The translations under genes were made by a program, and so were the position numbers. Positions 18,661 to 27,022 of a DNA stretch of 64,000 bases are shown here, in pieces. Numbering within the stretch: the first letter of the stretch is position 1; the number at the start of each line of letters is the position of its first letter. Below the pieces are notes generated by a model. The model saw only the letters and a list, made by a program, of their open reading frames with translations. It was not told the DNA's origin and searched no databases. This DNA is from Agrobacterium tumefaciens. GTDB lineage: Bacteria; Pseudomonadota; Alphaproteobacteria; Rhizobiales; Rhizobiaceae. The DNA lies in the NCBI RefSeq assembly GCF_013318015.2, contig NZ_CP115841.1, positions 2,101,001 through 2,165,000 of the forward strand, written 5' to 3'.

Positions 18661-19890
18661 TCAATATTGGCCCTTGGGTTCCAGGCCGAGCATGCTCTGG
18701 CCGATCATGGTGCCCACGGCATCCCAGTTCATGCTGATATGGCGGCCCACCGCATTCGCATCCCGCCAGGCCCGCTGGACCGGATTGGAAAGATCAAGCC
18801 CGACACCGCCGGTGGAATCGTTGAGTGCCTGCACGGCGCGCAGCGCCAGAGAGACCGAAAAGGACTGGCCGCGACGGCTCAATAGCCGGTCGTCCACCGA
18901 AAATTCCGCCCGCCCTTCAAGCCTTGCCTGTGAGAGTGCCTGAGCCCGGGCAACGTCGCGCAACAGGATTTCACAAGCGGCATCCACGCTCGCAGCGGCT
19001 TCCGCGACACGCAGCTGGATGGTTGGAAATTCCGCCATGCGGTTATTGCCGCCCGCCACCGCACCGCGGGTCACCCGGCCACCGACATGATCGACATAGG
19101 CTGCCAGGGCACCCTTGGCTGCGCCGACGCCAGCCGAGGCGAGACAGGAAGGAATGCCGGTAAGAAGCGGCATGTTGAAGAGACCTTCCTGCGCATAAAA
19201 CCGCCCGCCCGGCGTGTGGCCGCTGGTCGCGTCCGGAAAGGTCAGAACCCGATGTTTGGGAACAAAGACATCATCGAGAACCAGCGTCTTGGAACCCGTG
19301 CCGGCCAGCCCGACCACATGCCACGTGTCTTCAATGGCATATTGGCTTGCAGGCACGAGAAGGAAGGCCGGAACCGGCCTGCCTTCGCCCTGCGGCGGCA
19401 GGATGGCGGCGCAGAGAGACCATTGGGCATTCTCGCAGCCCGAGGCAAAGGCCCATTTGCCGCTCAGGCGGTAACCGCCGTCAGCGGCCTCCGCCATCTT
19501 TACCGGCGCATAGGAACCACACAGAAGCGCGTCAGGGTTTTCGTCCCAGACATCCGCCTGCGCCTCCTCTGGAAACATCGCCAGCAGCCATTGATGGGCG
19601 GAAAGCAGGCCGGCAACCCAGCCAGTCGACGCGCAGGCCGCCGAAAGCTCGATATTGGCTTCGACAAGCTCAGCAAATTCACCGCCCTGCCCACCGAAAG
19701 CCCGCGGTTTGACGACATCGAAATAGCCGATGCCGCGCAGCGCCGCGATATGACTGGCGGGAACGCGGCGCGCCTCCTCTGTTTGTCGGGCGCTGGACCG
19801 GAAAAGATCCGCTACACCGGCAACGCGACCGACGAGGCGGACATGCGGGTTCGTTTGCGCCGGCTGCGGCGCATGGCTCATATCGTTCAT
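18661..19890 (-). CDS. graA: Resorcinol hydroxylase, oxygenase component GraA
   Basis: 409-residue group D flavin monooxygenase with the acyl-CoA dehydrogenase fold (HpaB/HsaA type). It uses reduced flavin from GraD to hydroxylate resorcinol to hydroxyquinol. The N-terminal helical domain includes VPASHIAALRGIGYFDVVKPR; the middle beta domain includes KWAFASGCENAQWSL and GTGSKTLVLDDVFVPKHR; the C-terminal helical bundle includes ALNDSTGGVGLDLSNPVQR. Order and type match graA of the MTP-10005 cluster. It starts 36 bases after graD, so both components are co-transcribed. Confidence 0.93.
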   Translation of the reverse strand: MNDMSHAPQPAQTNPHVRLVGRVAGVADLFRSSARQTEEARRVPASHIAALRGIGYFDVVKPRAFGGQGGEFAELVEANIELSAACASTGWVAGLLSAHQWLLAMFPEEAQADVWDENPDALLCGSYAPVKMAEAADGGYRLSGKWAFASGCENAQWSLCAAILPPQGEGRPVPAFLLVPASQYAIEDTWHVVGLAGTGSKTLVLDDVFVPKHRVLTFPDATSGHTPGGRFYAQEGLFNMPLLTGIPSCLASAGVGAAKGALAAYVDHVGGRVTRGAVAGGNNRMAEFPTIQLRVAEAAASVDAACEILLRDVARAQALSQARLEGRAEFSVDDRLLSRRGQSFSVSLALRAVQALNDSTGGVGLDLSNPVQRAWRDANAVGRHISMNWDAVGTMIGQSMLGLEPKGQY

Positions 19891-19926
19891 GATTGTCTCC
19901 TCCGAGAATAGTCTAGCCGGGAAATA

Positions 19927-20466
19927 TCAGGCGGACAGGCCTGCCGGGCTTGCGGCGCAATATTGGGCATTTTCGTAAAGCAGCGGTCGTGTCGTCTCGC
20001 TTACATCGGCCGACACCACCTGTCCGATAAACACCGTATGCGTTCCATATGGCATTGCCGCGACACGGCGGCAGGCGATGGCGGCATGGGCCGTGGGCAG
20101 ATAAAGAACACCGTTGTCATGACGCTGCCACTCGCCGTTGCGGAAACGCTCCTCCGGTGAAACCTTGCCGCTGAAAGCATCAGACAAGGCAATCTGGTCC
20201 TGCGTCAGCACATTCACGATGAAATCGGGCCGGCAGAGCAGCAATTCGTGCAGAAACGTGCGGTTGTTCAGGCAAACCAGAAGAGAGGGCGGCTCCATCG
20301 AAACCGAGGTGACGGCGGTAACCGTCATGCCGTGATCGCGCTGATCACCCGTGGCACAGGCAGTGATGACCGTCACGGTCGCCGGAAAACGGCGCATCGT
20401 CGTGCGGAAATTCTGGCCGACGCCTTCAGGCGCAAGATTGTTCAGGCCAAACAGTGCTGATGTCAT
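19927..20466 (-). CDS. graD: Resorcinol hydroxylase, flavin reductase component GraD
   Basis: 179-residue NAD(P)H:flavin reductase of the HpaC/NtaB (split beta-barrel flavin-binding) family that supplies reduced flavin to GraA. Typical segments are FRTTMRRFPATVTVITA near residue 20, GMTVTAVTSVSMEPPSLLVC at about 46-65, FIVNVL, and an N-terminal position in the operon. It is the first gene after the graR-graD divergent promoter; GAGGAT lies a few bases before the ATG. Confidence 0.93.
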   Translation of the reverse strand: MTSALFGLNNLAPEGVGQNFRTTMRRFPATVTVITACATGDQRDHGMTVTAVTSVSMEPPSLLVCLNNRTFLHELLLCRPDFIVNVLTQDQIALSDAFSGKVSPEERFRNGEWQRHDNGVLYLPTAHAAIACRRVAAMPYGTHTVFIGQVVSADVSETTRPLLYENAQYCAASPAGLSA

Positions 20467-20501
20467 GAGATCCTCCCAAATCCTGCATTTTTAAATATTT
20501 T

Positions 20502-20530
20502 CATTTGCAACATTTGTCAATGCAAATGTT
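20502..20530. promoter_or_regulatory. Overlapping inverted repeats between graR and graD, candidate GraR operator
   Basis: CATTTGCA (20502-20509) pairs with TGCAAATG (20521-20528), and AACATTTG (20509-20516) pairs with CAAATGTT (20523-20530), both perfect. They sit 36 bases upstream of the graD ATG in an AT-rich segment of a divergent gap, where a MarR repressor would be expected to act. A TTGCAA core recurs before graK. Confidence 0.55.
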
Positions 20531-20672
20531 TTATGGCGGGGGAGGCTGCGATATGGCCTCGCCGTCCCCGGTCTTCTGGAGCGAAACTATTGAAACTGAT
20601 AGATTATGCCGGTACAGCCGATGGGTGCGCCACGTCATCCGCGCACGTGTTTCTCAAAACGGGGTTTTGCTT

Positions 20673-21104
20673 GTGTCTTATCAGTTCACTGACTCGGTAC
20701 CCTACCTGCTCAACTGGGTAGGTGTTCGGCTTGGAGAGCGCTTCTCCCTGAGGCTGGCATCCTATGACATCACCCTGCCGATGTATCGTGTGCTGGCAAC
20801 GCTGAGACAACAGGAAAGCAAAACGCTGACCGAGCTTTCAGACCTCGTGTCGGTGGAGATTTCCACGCTCTCCCGGCTTGTTGGCCTGCTCGTCAGACGC
20901 AACCTCGTCAGCCGCGAGCGACCTGTCGACAATGCGCGGATCGTGCGCATCACGCTGACGCCAAAGGGTGAAGAACTTGCCGAGGAACTGATGCCCATCG
21001 CCGCCATGTTCGAAAAGACCGCGATCGAAGGCCTTGACCCGGCCGAAGTGAAACTTTTCAAAAGCATCCTGCGCCACATCGGACGCAATATTGCCGGTCT
21101 CTGA
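20673..21104 (+). CDS. graR: MarR-family regulator GraR
   Basis: MarR-type DNA-binding repressor, 143 residues from a GTG at 20673, diverging from the gra catabolic operon it should control, with the aromatic substrate or an intermediate as likely inducer. The winged helix-turn-helix covers about residues 45-100 (LTELSDLVSVEISTLSRLVGLLVRRNLVSRE is split between helices 3 and 4; the wing follows with VRITLTPKGEEL). The start is uncertain: the TTG at 20667 gives two more residues, and an ATG at 20553 with a very good ribosome site (GGGGGAGG, 7-base spacing) would add 40 residues. That extension has atypical codons and does not look like the family, so the short form is preferred. Confidence 0.85.
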   Translation: MSYQFTDSVPYLLNWVGVRLGERFSLRLASYDITLPMYRVLATLRQQESKTLTELSDLVSVEISTLSRLVGLLVRRNLVSRERPVDNARIVRITLTPKGEELAEELMPIAAMFEKTAIEGLDPAEVKLFKSILRHIGRNIAGL

Positions 21105-21208
21105 TCCCCCAAGGATCCGCTGACCCGTCACGACCTTCGCGTGCAATGTACTTGCAATGGCTGGTTCCTATCCCTGTGGCAACTCACCACAGCGGAGGGA
21201 AATTGCCC

Positions 21209-21595
21209 ATGTCCGAGAGATTGTCACCCGCCTACCTGACAACGCTCGCCCTTGTCACAGCATCGATCCTGGTTTCGGCCTGCGCCTCGACAGTCATGAA
21301 AAACTACATCGGCGCGCCCATCACCAGCGTGATGCTGGACTATGGGCCGCCGGACAATATCTATAGCCTTGGTGGTGGACAGCAGGTCTACCAGTGGCGG
21401 AAGAACAAGACACAGGCTGTCGCCGGATCATCGAGTGGCGAAGTGCGGACAACACGGCGCGGAGAGCGTTACGAAGTGTCCGAGACGCCGGGTTATGTCG
21501 AGCGCATAGACTGCTTCTATACTTTCTACACACGCAATTCCGGCGGCGAATGGTATGTCACGAGCTTCCGGCAACCGGCGCTCGAATGCGAGTGA
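21209..21595 (+). CDS. Predicted small lipoprotein of unknown function
   Basis: 128 residues from an ATG at 21209 with GGAGGG upstream. The N-terminus is a lipoprotein signal with lipobox LVSAC, so cysteine is the lipidated first residue. The mature protein includes YIGAPITSVMLDYGPPDNIYSLGGGQQVYQWRKN split by short turns; a G-x-P-x-x-x-x-x-x-x-GPP start like this is seen in small envelope lipoproteins of proteobacteria. Two cysteines (ERIDCFYTFY and the penultimate ECE) could form a disulfide. It is unrelated by context to graR upstream and is followed by a terminator. Confidence 0.8.
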   Translation: MSERLSPAYLTTLALVTASILVSACASTVMKNYIGAPITSVMLDYGPPDNIYSLGGGQQVYQWRKNKTQAVAGSSSGEVRTTRRGERYEVSETPGYVERIDCFYTFYTRNSGGEWYVTSFRQPALECE

Positions 21596-21635
21596 TCGTT
21601 TCCGGATTTCAAACTCCGCCCTCCCAGATTTTTGA

Positions 21636-21666
21636 CCGCCGCTTTGATGCTCGAAGCGGCGGTTTT
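21636..21666 (+). terminator. Rho-independent terminator of the lipoprotein gene
   Basis: CCGCCGCTT (21636-21644) and AAGCGGCGG (21654-21662) form a 9-base-pair stem with a TTTT tract at 21663-21666, 40 bases after the stop. Confidence 0.8.
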
Positions 21667-21708
21667 CGTTGGAACGTTCTCCCTGGGATTTCTCATCGGA
21701 TGGGCCGG

Positions 21709-21931
21709 TCAGAAGCGGCAGTTCAGGCCGGCCTTGATGACGTGATCATTTAGATCGGTCTTCGACCTGCCGCTTGCCAAACTTGGCCGACAGGCCGCCG
21801 CCGAAGCTCTGTTCGACGCCGGCGCCAACCCGATAGCCCTGTTTCCAGCCGTCGGCACCCGTGAAGCCGTTTCCATCCTTGAGCTTGGTGGTGGTAAGGC
21901 CGGGGAAACGTGCCTGATCGCTTAAAATCCC
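21709..21931 (-). pseudogene. Frameshifted C-terminal remnant of an Omp25/porin-like outer membrane protein
   Basis: Reading the minus strand from about 21931 gives FPGLTTTKLKDGNGFTGADG, then WKQGYRVGAGVEQSFGGG, then LSAKFGKRQVEDRSK and a stop. One base out of frame the sequence continues as NDHVIKAGLNCRF and a stop at 21711-21709. Together these make the end of a rhizobial beta-barrel protein of the Omp25/31 type, which normally closes with a strand ending in aromatic F (usually NYRF). No start or N-terminal part is present: the fragment abuts the stop of the histidine kinase gene upstream. It is therefore a truncated, frameshifted relic left by a deletion. Confidence 0.65.
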
Positions 21932-21936
21932 GTCAG

Positions 21937-23373
21937 CTAGACAGTGTCAGCCGCAGCACCTTTCGAAGCCACCGAGCGAATTTCCAGTCGGACGCAAAAA
22001 CCGGGATTGAGGTCGAGGAAGACAACGCGTCCGCAATGGATCTCTGCCGCCTTCTGGACTAGGTTCAACCCGAGGCCTGCTCCTGGCGAGTTCGTATTGA
22101 CGCGGTGAAACGGCTCGAATACCTGCTCGCGCTCCGAGACGGGGATGCCCGGCCCTTCATCGCAAACGTCAATGAAGCCCGCAGCACCGACCCGGATCGT
22201 GATAGCACCCTTGCCGCCGCCATGATCGATTGCGTTGCGAACGAGATTGACGACCGCCATCTCGATGATCGAAGTCTGGACCGTGAACACGGCCTCTCCT
22301 TCACTTGGCTCGAAATCGAACTCGTAACCGGCATCCATCGCAATCGGCGCGAGATCGGTCGCGATGCGCTCGACAAGGATGTTCAGGTCCTGCCGCTCGG
22401 CGGGTAATTCCACCACGCCGACCGCCTGCATCTCCAGCAACTGGTGCGCAACGCGTGTGAGGCGATCGATATCGGCCCGGAGTTGTCGGCTCAGCGCGTC
22501 ATCGGGCAAAAGATCAGCCCTGATCCGCGCGATTGCAATCGGCGTTCTCAACTCATGCGCGGCATCGGCAAGGAAGCGGTTACGCCGATTATATCCCTCA
22601 TCCAGCTTGGAGAGCGCGACGTTGAAGGCATTTACCAGGGGAATGATTTCGCTGGGCACCTTGGAACGATTGATACGGGCAGACCGGTTCTCGAAATCGA
22701 TGGATTGCGCCTGGCTGACCGTTTCCATGAGGCCGCCAAGTGAACGGCCGACCGCCCTCGGGGTCACGATCAATGTCGCGATACCAGTCAGGATCAGCAT
22801 GGGCACGACGGCGATAAGAATGACGAAGCCCACACCCGGCAAGACAGTAAGCCAGCGGATCTCGCCGTTGGCATCTTTTTCCAGATCTAACTGCATACTG
22901 ATCCATAGGCTGAGGCCGTCATTCGGGATGCCTTTTTCCGTCCCGGCAATGAATTGCAGCCGCCCGGCAGGTGTATCGCGGTTTTCCATGGTGGCCCGGA
23001 CTGTTTCACCCGCTTCCAGACGCGCCCTTTCGATGCTTGACGGAAAAACTGCCGCCAAAGCCGGTACTGGGATTTCTCCATATCGCAGGACGATTTCATC
23101 GGCGTCCCGCACCAAGAACCAAAGATTCGGATAGCGCTGTTTCAGCTCGACCAATCCGGGCGTGGGCAAAACTTGCGCCCGGCCCTGCCCATCCTTTGTC
23201 ACGCTTTCCGCAACGATGCGGACAGCCTCTTCATTGGCGCCCTCCAGCCGTGGATCGATGATCCAGATCCAGCCGACGAGGAGGATGACAAACAGAACGA
23301 GCAAGAACGCCTGCAAGGCGAAAAGACGCTTCATCAGCGCCCACCGCAGGGATCGGTTGCGCTCCTGCTTCAT
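21937..23373 (-). CDS. Sensor histidine kinase
   Basis: 478-residue inner-membrane kinase. The first membrane helix is at about 18-39, a periplasmic sensor domain at about 40-177, the second helix at about 179-203, then a HAMP-like linker. The HisKA domain has the phospho-accepting H273 in DAAHELRTP, and the HATPase has N-box NLVRNAIDHG, G1 DEGPGIP and G2 GAGLGLNLV. It overlaps its response regulator by 4 bases. The signal is not evident. The target may once have been the outer membrane protein whose relic lies directly downstream. Confidence 0.93.
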   Translation of the reverse strand: MKQERNRSLRWALMKRLFALQAFLLVLFVILLVGWIWIIDPRLEGANEEAVRIVAESVTKDGQGRAQVLPTPGLVELKQRYPNLWFLVRDADEIVLRYGEIPVPALAAVFPSSIERARLEAGETVRATMENRDTPAGRLQFIAGTEKGIPNDGLSLWISMQLDLEKDANGEIRWLTVLPGVGFVILIAVVPMLILTGIATLIVTPRAVGRSLGGLMETVSQAQSIDFENRSARINRSKVPSEIIPLVNAFNVALSKLDEGYNRRNRFLADAAHELRTPIAIARIRADLLPDDALSRQLRADIDRLTRVAHQLLEMQAVGVVELPAERQDLNILVERIATDLAPIAMDAGYEFDFEPSEGEAVFTVQTSIIEMAVVNLVRNAIDHGGGKGAITIRVGAAGFIDVCDEGPGIPVSEREQVFEPFHRVNTNSPGAGLGLNLVQKAAEIHCGRVVFLDLNPGFCVRLEIRSVASKGAAADTV

Positions 23374-24044
23374 GTATTCGCCCGGATGAGATAGCCGATG
23401 TTTCGCACGGCTCTTATCTCGACCGTTGCTTCGGCCTGCGCGAGCTTCTTCCTGATGCGGGAGATATGGGCGTCGAGAGCGTTGGATTCGATCTCATCAT
23501 CCAGATTGTAAACCGCTTCGACCAGATTGGAACGCGTCACGATGCGGTTCGGACGTCGCATCAGAGCCTCGAGCGCCAGATATTCCCGCCGTCGAAACTC
23601 GATGATGGCACCGGCAACCGTGACTTCATTGCTCTTCGGATCAATGCTCAGATTTCCGAAGCTCACATATTGACTGGAGAGCGAAGGGCCGCGCCTGTGC
23701 AGCGCCCGAAGGCGGGCAAGCAATTCCTCGATCGCAAAGGGCTTGGCGAGGTAATCATCCGCGCCGGCGTCAAGACCGTCAACGCGGTGATCGACACTTC
23801 CGAGCGCCGTCAGAACGAGGATCGGCACCGAATGCCTGGCTTTGCGAAGCGAAGACACAAGGTTCAACCCTTCACCATCCGGAAGACGGCGATCAAGAAC
23901 CAGCACATCGTAAGAGCCGTCACGCGCCAGCGCGTCGGCATCGGCAATCGTCCTGACATGATCCGCAAGCACATCACACCGTCGCAGGGCTTCGAGCAGG
24001 GCCCGCGCCATTTCCGGTTCATCCTCGAGAAGCAGGATTCGCAA
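23370..24044 (-). CDS. OmpR/PhoB-family response regulator
   Basis: 224 residues. The receiver domain (1-115) has acidic pair E7/D8, phospho-acceptor D51 (VLVLDRRLP), T in LVLTALG and K in AKPF. The C-terminal winged helix (about 125-220) has the family's FRRREYLALEALMRRPNRIV, DAHISRIRKKL and IRAVRNIGYLI stretches. It is the first gene of a two-gene operon with the kinase. Confidence 0.94.
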   Translation of the reverse strand: MRILLLEDEPEMARALLEALRRCDVLADHVRTIADADALARDGSYDVLVLDRRLPDGEGLNLVSSLRKARHSVPILVLTALGSVDHRVDGLDAGADDYLAKPFAIEELLARLRALHRRGPSLSSQYVSFGNLSIDPKSNEVTVAGAIIEFRRREYLALEALMRRPNRIVTRSNLVEAVYNLDDEIESNALDAHISRIRKKLAQAEATVEIRAVRNIGYLIRANT

Positions 24045-24183
24045 TGACTTTTCCCCAAAGGTGAACTCTTGCCGTCCTCACCACTGGTCGGTGAATGTTA
24101 CAGCTACATTGCAGGCAAGGAGCCGGACTATCCTTCTCTCACCGTCCTGCCAGACGCAAATCGACCGTCACACCTTGGATGCC

Positions 24184-24813
24184 TTATCCCGGCCTGTACC
24201 CATGTCTTGCATAAAACCGGTCAAGCTCGCGCTGCTGCGGCACCTCACCAGTGTAGATCGCAATATAGTCCGGGATCCTTTTCATGCGCACGGCCATATC
24301 TTCCTCCGACTGCATGGAGATATAGCCGATCTGCACGAGATAGGTGGTGCGGGCACGCACATCCGCCATATTTTCGGAATGGCCAAACCGCATGAACATG
24401 CGCGAAAGCGCATCCATTCTCGTCTGATCGGCCTTACGCACCTCGGCAAGAATATCATCGGACTGAAGAGCCCAACTGCGAACCGCAAATTCGAACCTGT
24501 TGTCGAAGAGGCCGGCATCCAGCCAGCAATCGAAGACATTCAGCATCGCTTCGGCCAGGGTCTCCGCATAGGCCTCCGACTGCCTGACGATGCTGCCGGT
24601 ATTCTTTTCGCGCCAGCGGGAGACGAGTGCGGCCAGCAACTCCTCCCGATCCCGGAAGAACCAGTAGAAACTCGTGCGCGACAGACCGAGTTTTTTCGCC
24701 AACGGCAGGATTTTCACGGAATCCACGCCGGATTCGAGAAGTGCCTGGTAGGCGGCCTCAAGCCAGCCCTCCTGCGATCCGCGCCAACCGGTCTCGTTCA
24801 ATGTCGCTTCCAT
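24184..24813 (-). CDS. TetR/AcrR-family regulator
   Basis: 209 residues. The N-terminal helix-turn-helix is at about 18-62, with LLESGVDSVKILPLAKKLG followed by LSRTSFYWFFRDREELLAALV. The C-terminal ligand domain is helical and includes a family-typical SWALQSDDILAEVRKADQTR. It diverges from the OYE-like gene, with inverted repeats in the 145-base gap, so it most likely represses that gene until its substrate or product binds. Confidence 0.9.
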   Translation of the reverse strand: MEATLNETGWRGSQEGWLEAAYQALLESGVDSVKILPLAKKLGLSRTSFYWFFRDREELLAALVSRWREKNTGSIVRQSEAYAETLAEAMLNVFDCWLDAGLFDNRFEFAVRSWALQSDDILAEVRKADQTRMDALSRMFMRFGHSENMADVRARTTYLVQIGYISMQSEEDMAVRMKRIPDYIAIYTGEVPQQRELDRFYARHGYRPG

Positions 24814-24876
24814 GATGATTTCCTAGCAAATCGGTCTGGTCGCGACAAGGCGAATGTCCACTCATGTCGAATGCAT

Positions 24877-24905
24877 AAACACAAGTGTTTTATTAATTGA
24901 CACTT
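24877..24905. promoter_or_regulatory. Inverted repeats in the tetR/OYE gap, candidate operator and promoter
   Basis: AAACAC-AA-GTGTTT (24877-24890) is a perfect palindrome and AAGTGT (24883-24888) also pairs with ACACTT (24900-24905). A consensus -35 hexamer TTGACA sits at 24897-24902, pointing toward the OYE-like gene that starts at 24959. The overlap suggests repression by the divergent TetR protein. Confidence 0.5.
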
Positions 24906-24958
24906 ATGTACATTCCCGCTTAGCCTTCTCCCATAAACGTTCTCGGAGCACGGTCGCC

Positions 24959-26995
24959 ATGTCGAATGACCCCCTTCTTCAGCCCTACCAGCTAAAGCAT
25001 CTCACCCTGCGAAACCGCATCATCGTTACCTCGCATGAACCCGCCTATCCGGAGGACGGCATGCCGAAAGGACGCTACCGCGCCTATACGCTCGAGCGGG
25101 CAAAGGGCGGCGTCGCCATGACAATGACGGCAGGCTCCGCAGCCGTCTCGAAAGACAGCCCGCCCGTCTTCAACAACCTCTTGGCCTACAAGGATGAAAT
25201 CGTTCCGTGGATCAGGGAAATGACCGACGCCGTGCATGAAGAGGGTGCAGCGATCATGATCCAGCTGACGCATCTCGGCCGCCGCACGCGCTGGGACAAG
25301 GGCGACTGGCTGCCGGTGCTGGCACCATCCCACCAGCGGGAGGCCGCGCATCGCGCTTTCCCAAAGAAGATCGAGGATTGGGATATCGAGCGCATCATCA
25401 AGGACTTCGCCGACGCTGCGGAACGCATGAAGGCGGGCGGCATGGACGGGGTGGAGCTTGAAGCCTATGGCCATCTCATCGACCAGTTCGTCTCGCCGCT
25501 GACCAACGAGCTGGATGGCCCCTATGGCGGCTCGCTGGACAACCGCATGCGTTTCTGTTTCGACGTCTTCAGGGCGATGCGCGAACGTGTCGGCGACGAT
25601 TTCATCCTCGGGGTTCGCTATACCGCCGACGAATGTCTTGAAGGCGGCACCGGAAAGGCGGAAGGCCTCGAAATCTCGCGCCGGTTGCGGGAGAGCGGCC
25701 TGATCGACTACCTCAACGTTATCAGGGGCCATATCGACACCGATCCCGGCCTGACCGACGTCATTCCCATTCAGGGCATGGCGAACGCGCCGCATCTGGA
25801 CTTCGCGGGCGAAATCCGCGCGGCAACCAGTTTCCCCACCTTCCACGCCGCCAAGATCCAGGATGTCGCCACCGCCAGATACGCCATCGCTTCCGGCAAG
25901 GTCGATATGGTCGGCATGACCCGCGCTCACATGACGGACCCGCATATCGTGCGCAAGATCATGGAAAAGCGGGAGGACGATATCAGGCCTTGCGTTGGCG
26001 CCAATTACTGTCTCGACCGCATCTATCAGGGCGGCCTCGCATTCTGCATTCACAATCCGGCGACAGGCCGCGAAGAAACGATGCCGCACGAGATTACCAA
26101 GGCGACGGAAAGCCTGAAGGTCGTGATCGTCGGCGCCGGTCCGGCCGGGCTTGAGGCCGCGCATGTCTGTGCCGAACGCGGCCATGAGGTCGTCGTCTTC
26201 GAGGCCGCAAACGATCCGGGCGGCCAGATCCGCCTGACCGCGCAAAGCGAACGCCGCCGCGAAATGATCAGCATTATCGACTGGCGCATGAGCCAGTGCG
26301 AAAGGCTCGGCGTTACCTTTCACTTCAACAGCTGGGCGGAAGCGGACACGGTTCTCTCGGAAAGCCCAGATGTCGTCATCATCGCCACCGGCGGATTGCC
26401 GCATACCGATGTGCTTTCAAACGGCAATGATCTGGTCGTTTCCTCGTGGGATATCATTTCCGGCGACGTCAAGCCGGGAACGAATGTGCTGGTTTTCGAC
26501 GATGCCGGCGACCATGCGGGCTTGCAGGCAGCAGAATTTCTCGCAAAGGCGGGCGCAAAAGTGGAGATCATGACCCCGGATCGCGCCTTCGCGCCCGAAG
26601 TCATGGCGATGAATCTGGTTCCTTACATGCGCTCACTGCAAAAACTCGACGTCACCTTCACCGTCACCTATCGGCTGGAAGCGGCGGAAAGAAACGGCAA
26701 CCAGCTCGTCGCCCACATCGGCAGCGATTATGGCGGCGTGACGAAATCAAGGACCGTGGACCAGATCGTCGTCAATCACGGCACGGTGCCGCTGGACGAT
26801 CTCTATTTCGACCTCAAGCCCGGCTCCAGGAACCTTGGCGAAATATCCTACGACGCCTTGCTGGAGGGCTCCGCCCAAACCGTCGAGCGCAACCCTTGCG
26901 GTGCCTACCGGCTGTTCCGCATCGGCGATGCGGTCGCCGCACGCAATACACATGCGGCGATCTACGATGCGCTGCGTCTCGCAAAGGACATTTGA
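24959..26995 (+). CDS. FMN/Fe-S NADH:flavin oxidoreductase, stachydrine/N-methylproline demethylase-like
   Basis: 678 residues. The N-terminal Old Yellow Enzyme TIM barrel (about 1-370) binds FMN and includes the Q-x-x-HxGR motif (IQLTHLGRR). A cysteine cluster follows (RPCVGANYCLDR...FCIHN) and then a C-terminal FAD/NAD(P)-binding half (VVIVGAGPAGLEAAH and GGLPHTDVLS). The layout is that of trimethylamine dehydrogenase, 2,4-dienoyl-CoA reductase and the rhizobial demethylases of methylated prolines or glycines. The second cysteine of the usual C-x2-C-x2-C is alanine (CVGA), which I recall from the demethylase group. Substrate is unproven. The start at 24959 was chosen over a longer frame running through the operator region. 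Confidence 0.88.
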   Translation: MSNDPLLQPYQLKHLTLRNRIIVTSHEPAYPEDGMPKGRYRAYTLERAKGGVAMTMTAGSAAVSKDSPPVFNNLLAYKDEIVPWIREMTDAVHEEGAAIMIQLTHLGRRTRWDKGDWLPVLAPSHQREAAHRAFPKKIEDWDIERIIKDFADAAERMKAGGMDGVELEAYGHLIDQFVSPLTNELDGPYGGSLDNRMRFCFDVFRAMRERVGDDFILGVRYTADECLEGGTGKAEGLEISRRLRESGLIDYLNVIRGHIDTDPGLTDVIPIQGMANAPHLDFAGEIRAATSFPTFHAAKIQDVATARYAIASGKVDMVGMTRAHMTDPHIVRKIMEKREDDIRPCVGANYCLDRIYQGGLAFCIHNPATGREETMPHEITKATESLKVVIVGAGPAGLEAAHVCAERGHEVVVFEAANDPGGQIRLTAQSERRREMISIIDWRMSQCERLGVTFHFNSWAEADTVLSESPDVVIIATGGLPHTDVLSNGNDLVVSSWDIISGDVKPGTNVLVFDDAGDHAGLQAAEFLAKAGAKVEIMTPDRAFAPEVMAMNLVPYMRSLQKLDVTFTVTYRLEAAERNGNQLVAHIGSDYGGVTKSRTVDQIVVNHGTVPLDDLYFDLKPGSRNLGEISYDALLEGSAQTVERNPCGAYRLFRIGDAVAARNTHAAIYDALRLAKDI

Positions 26996-27022
26996 GAGGG
27001 CCGCCGCGATACGCTTTGAAAC

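Noticed and set aside
20553..20672. Upstream ATG of graR with a strong ribosome site
   Set aside because: It would add 40 residues with atypical codons and no similarity to MarR proteins; kept only as an alternative.
24992..26404. 470-codon minus-strand frame opposite the OYE-like gene
   Set aside because: No family features and complete overlap with a gene with clear domains. Other long antisense frames in the window were rejected for the same reason.
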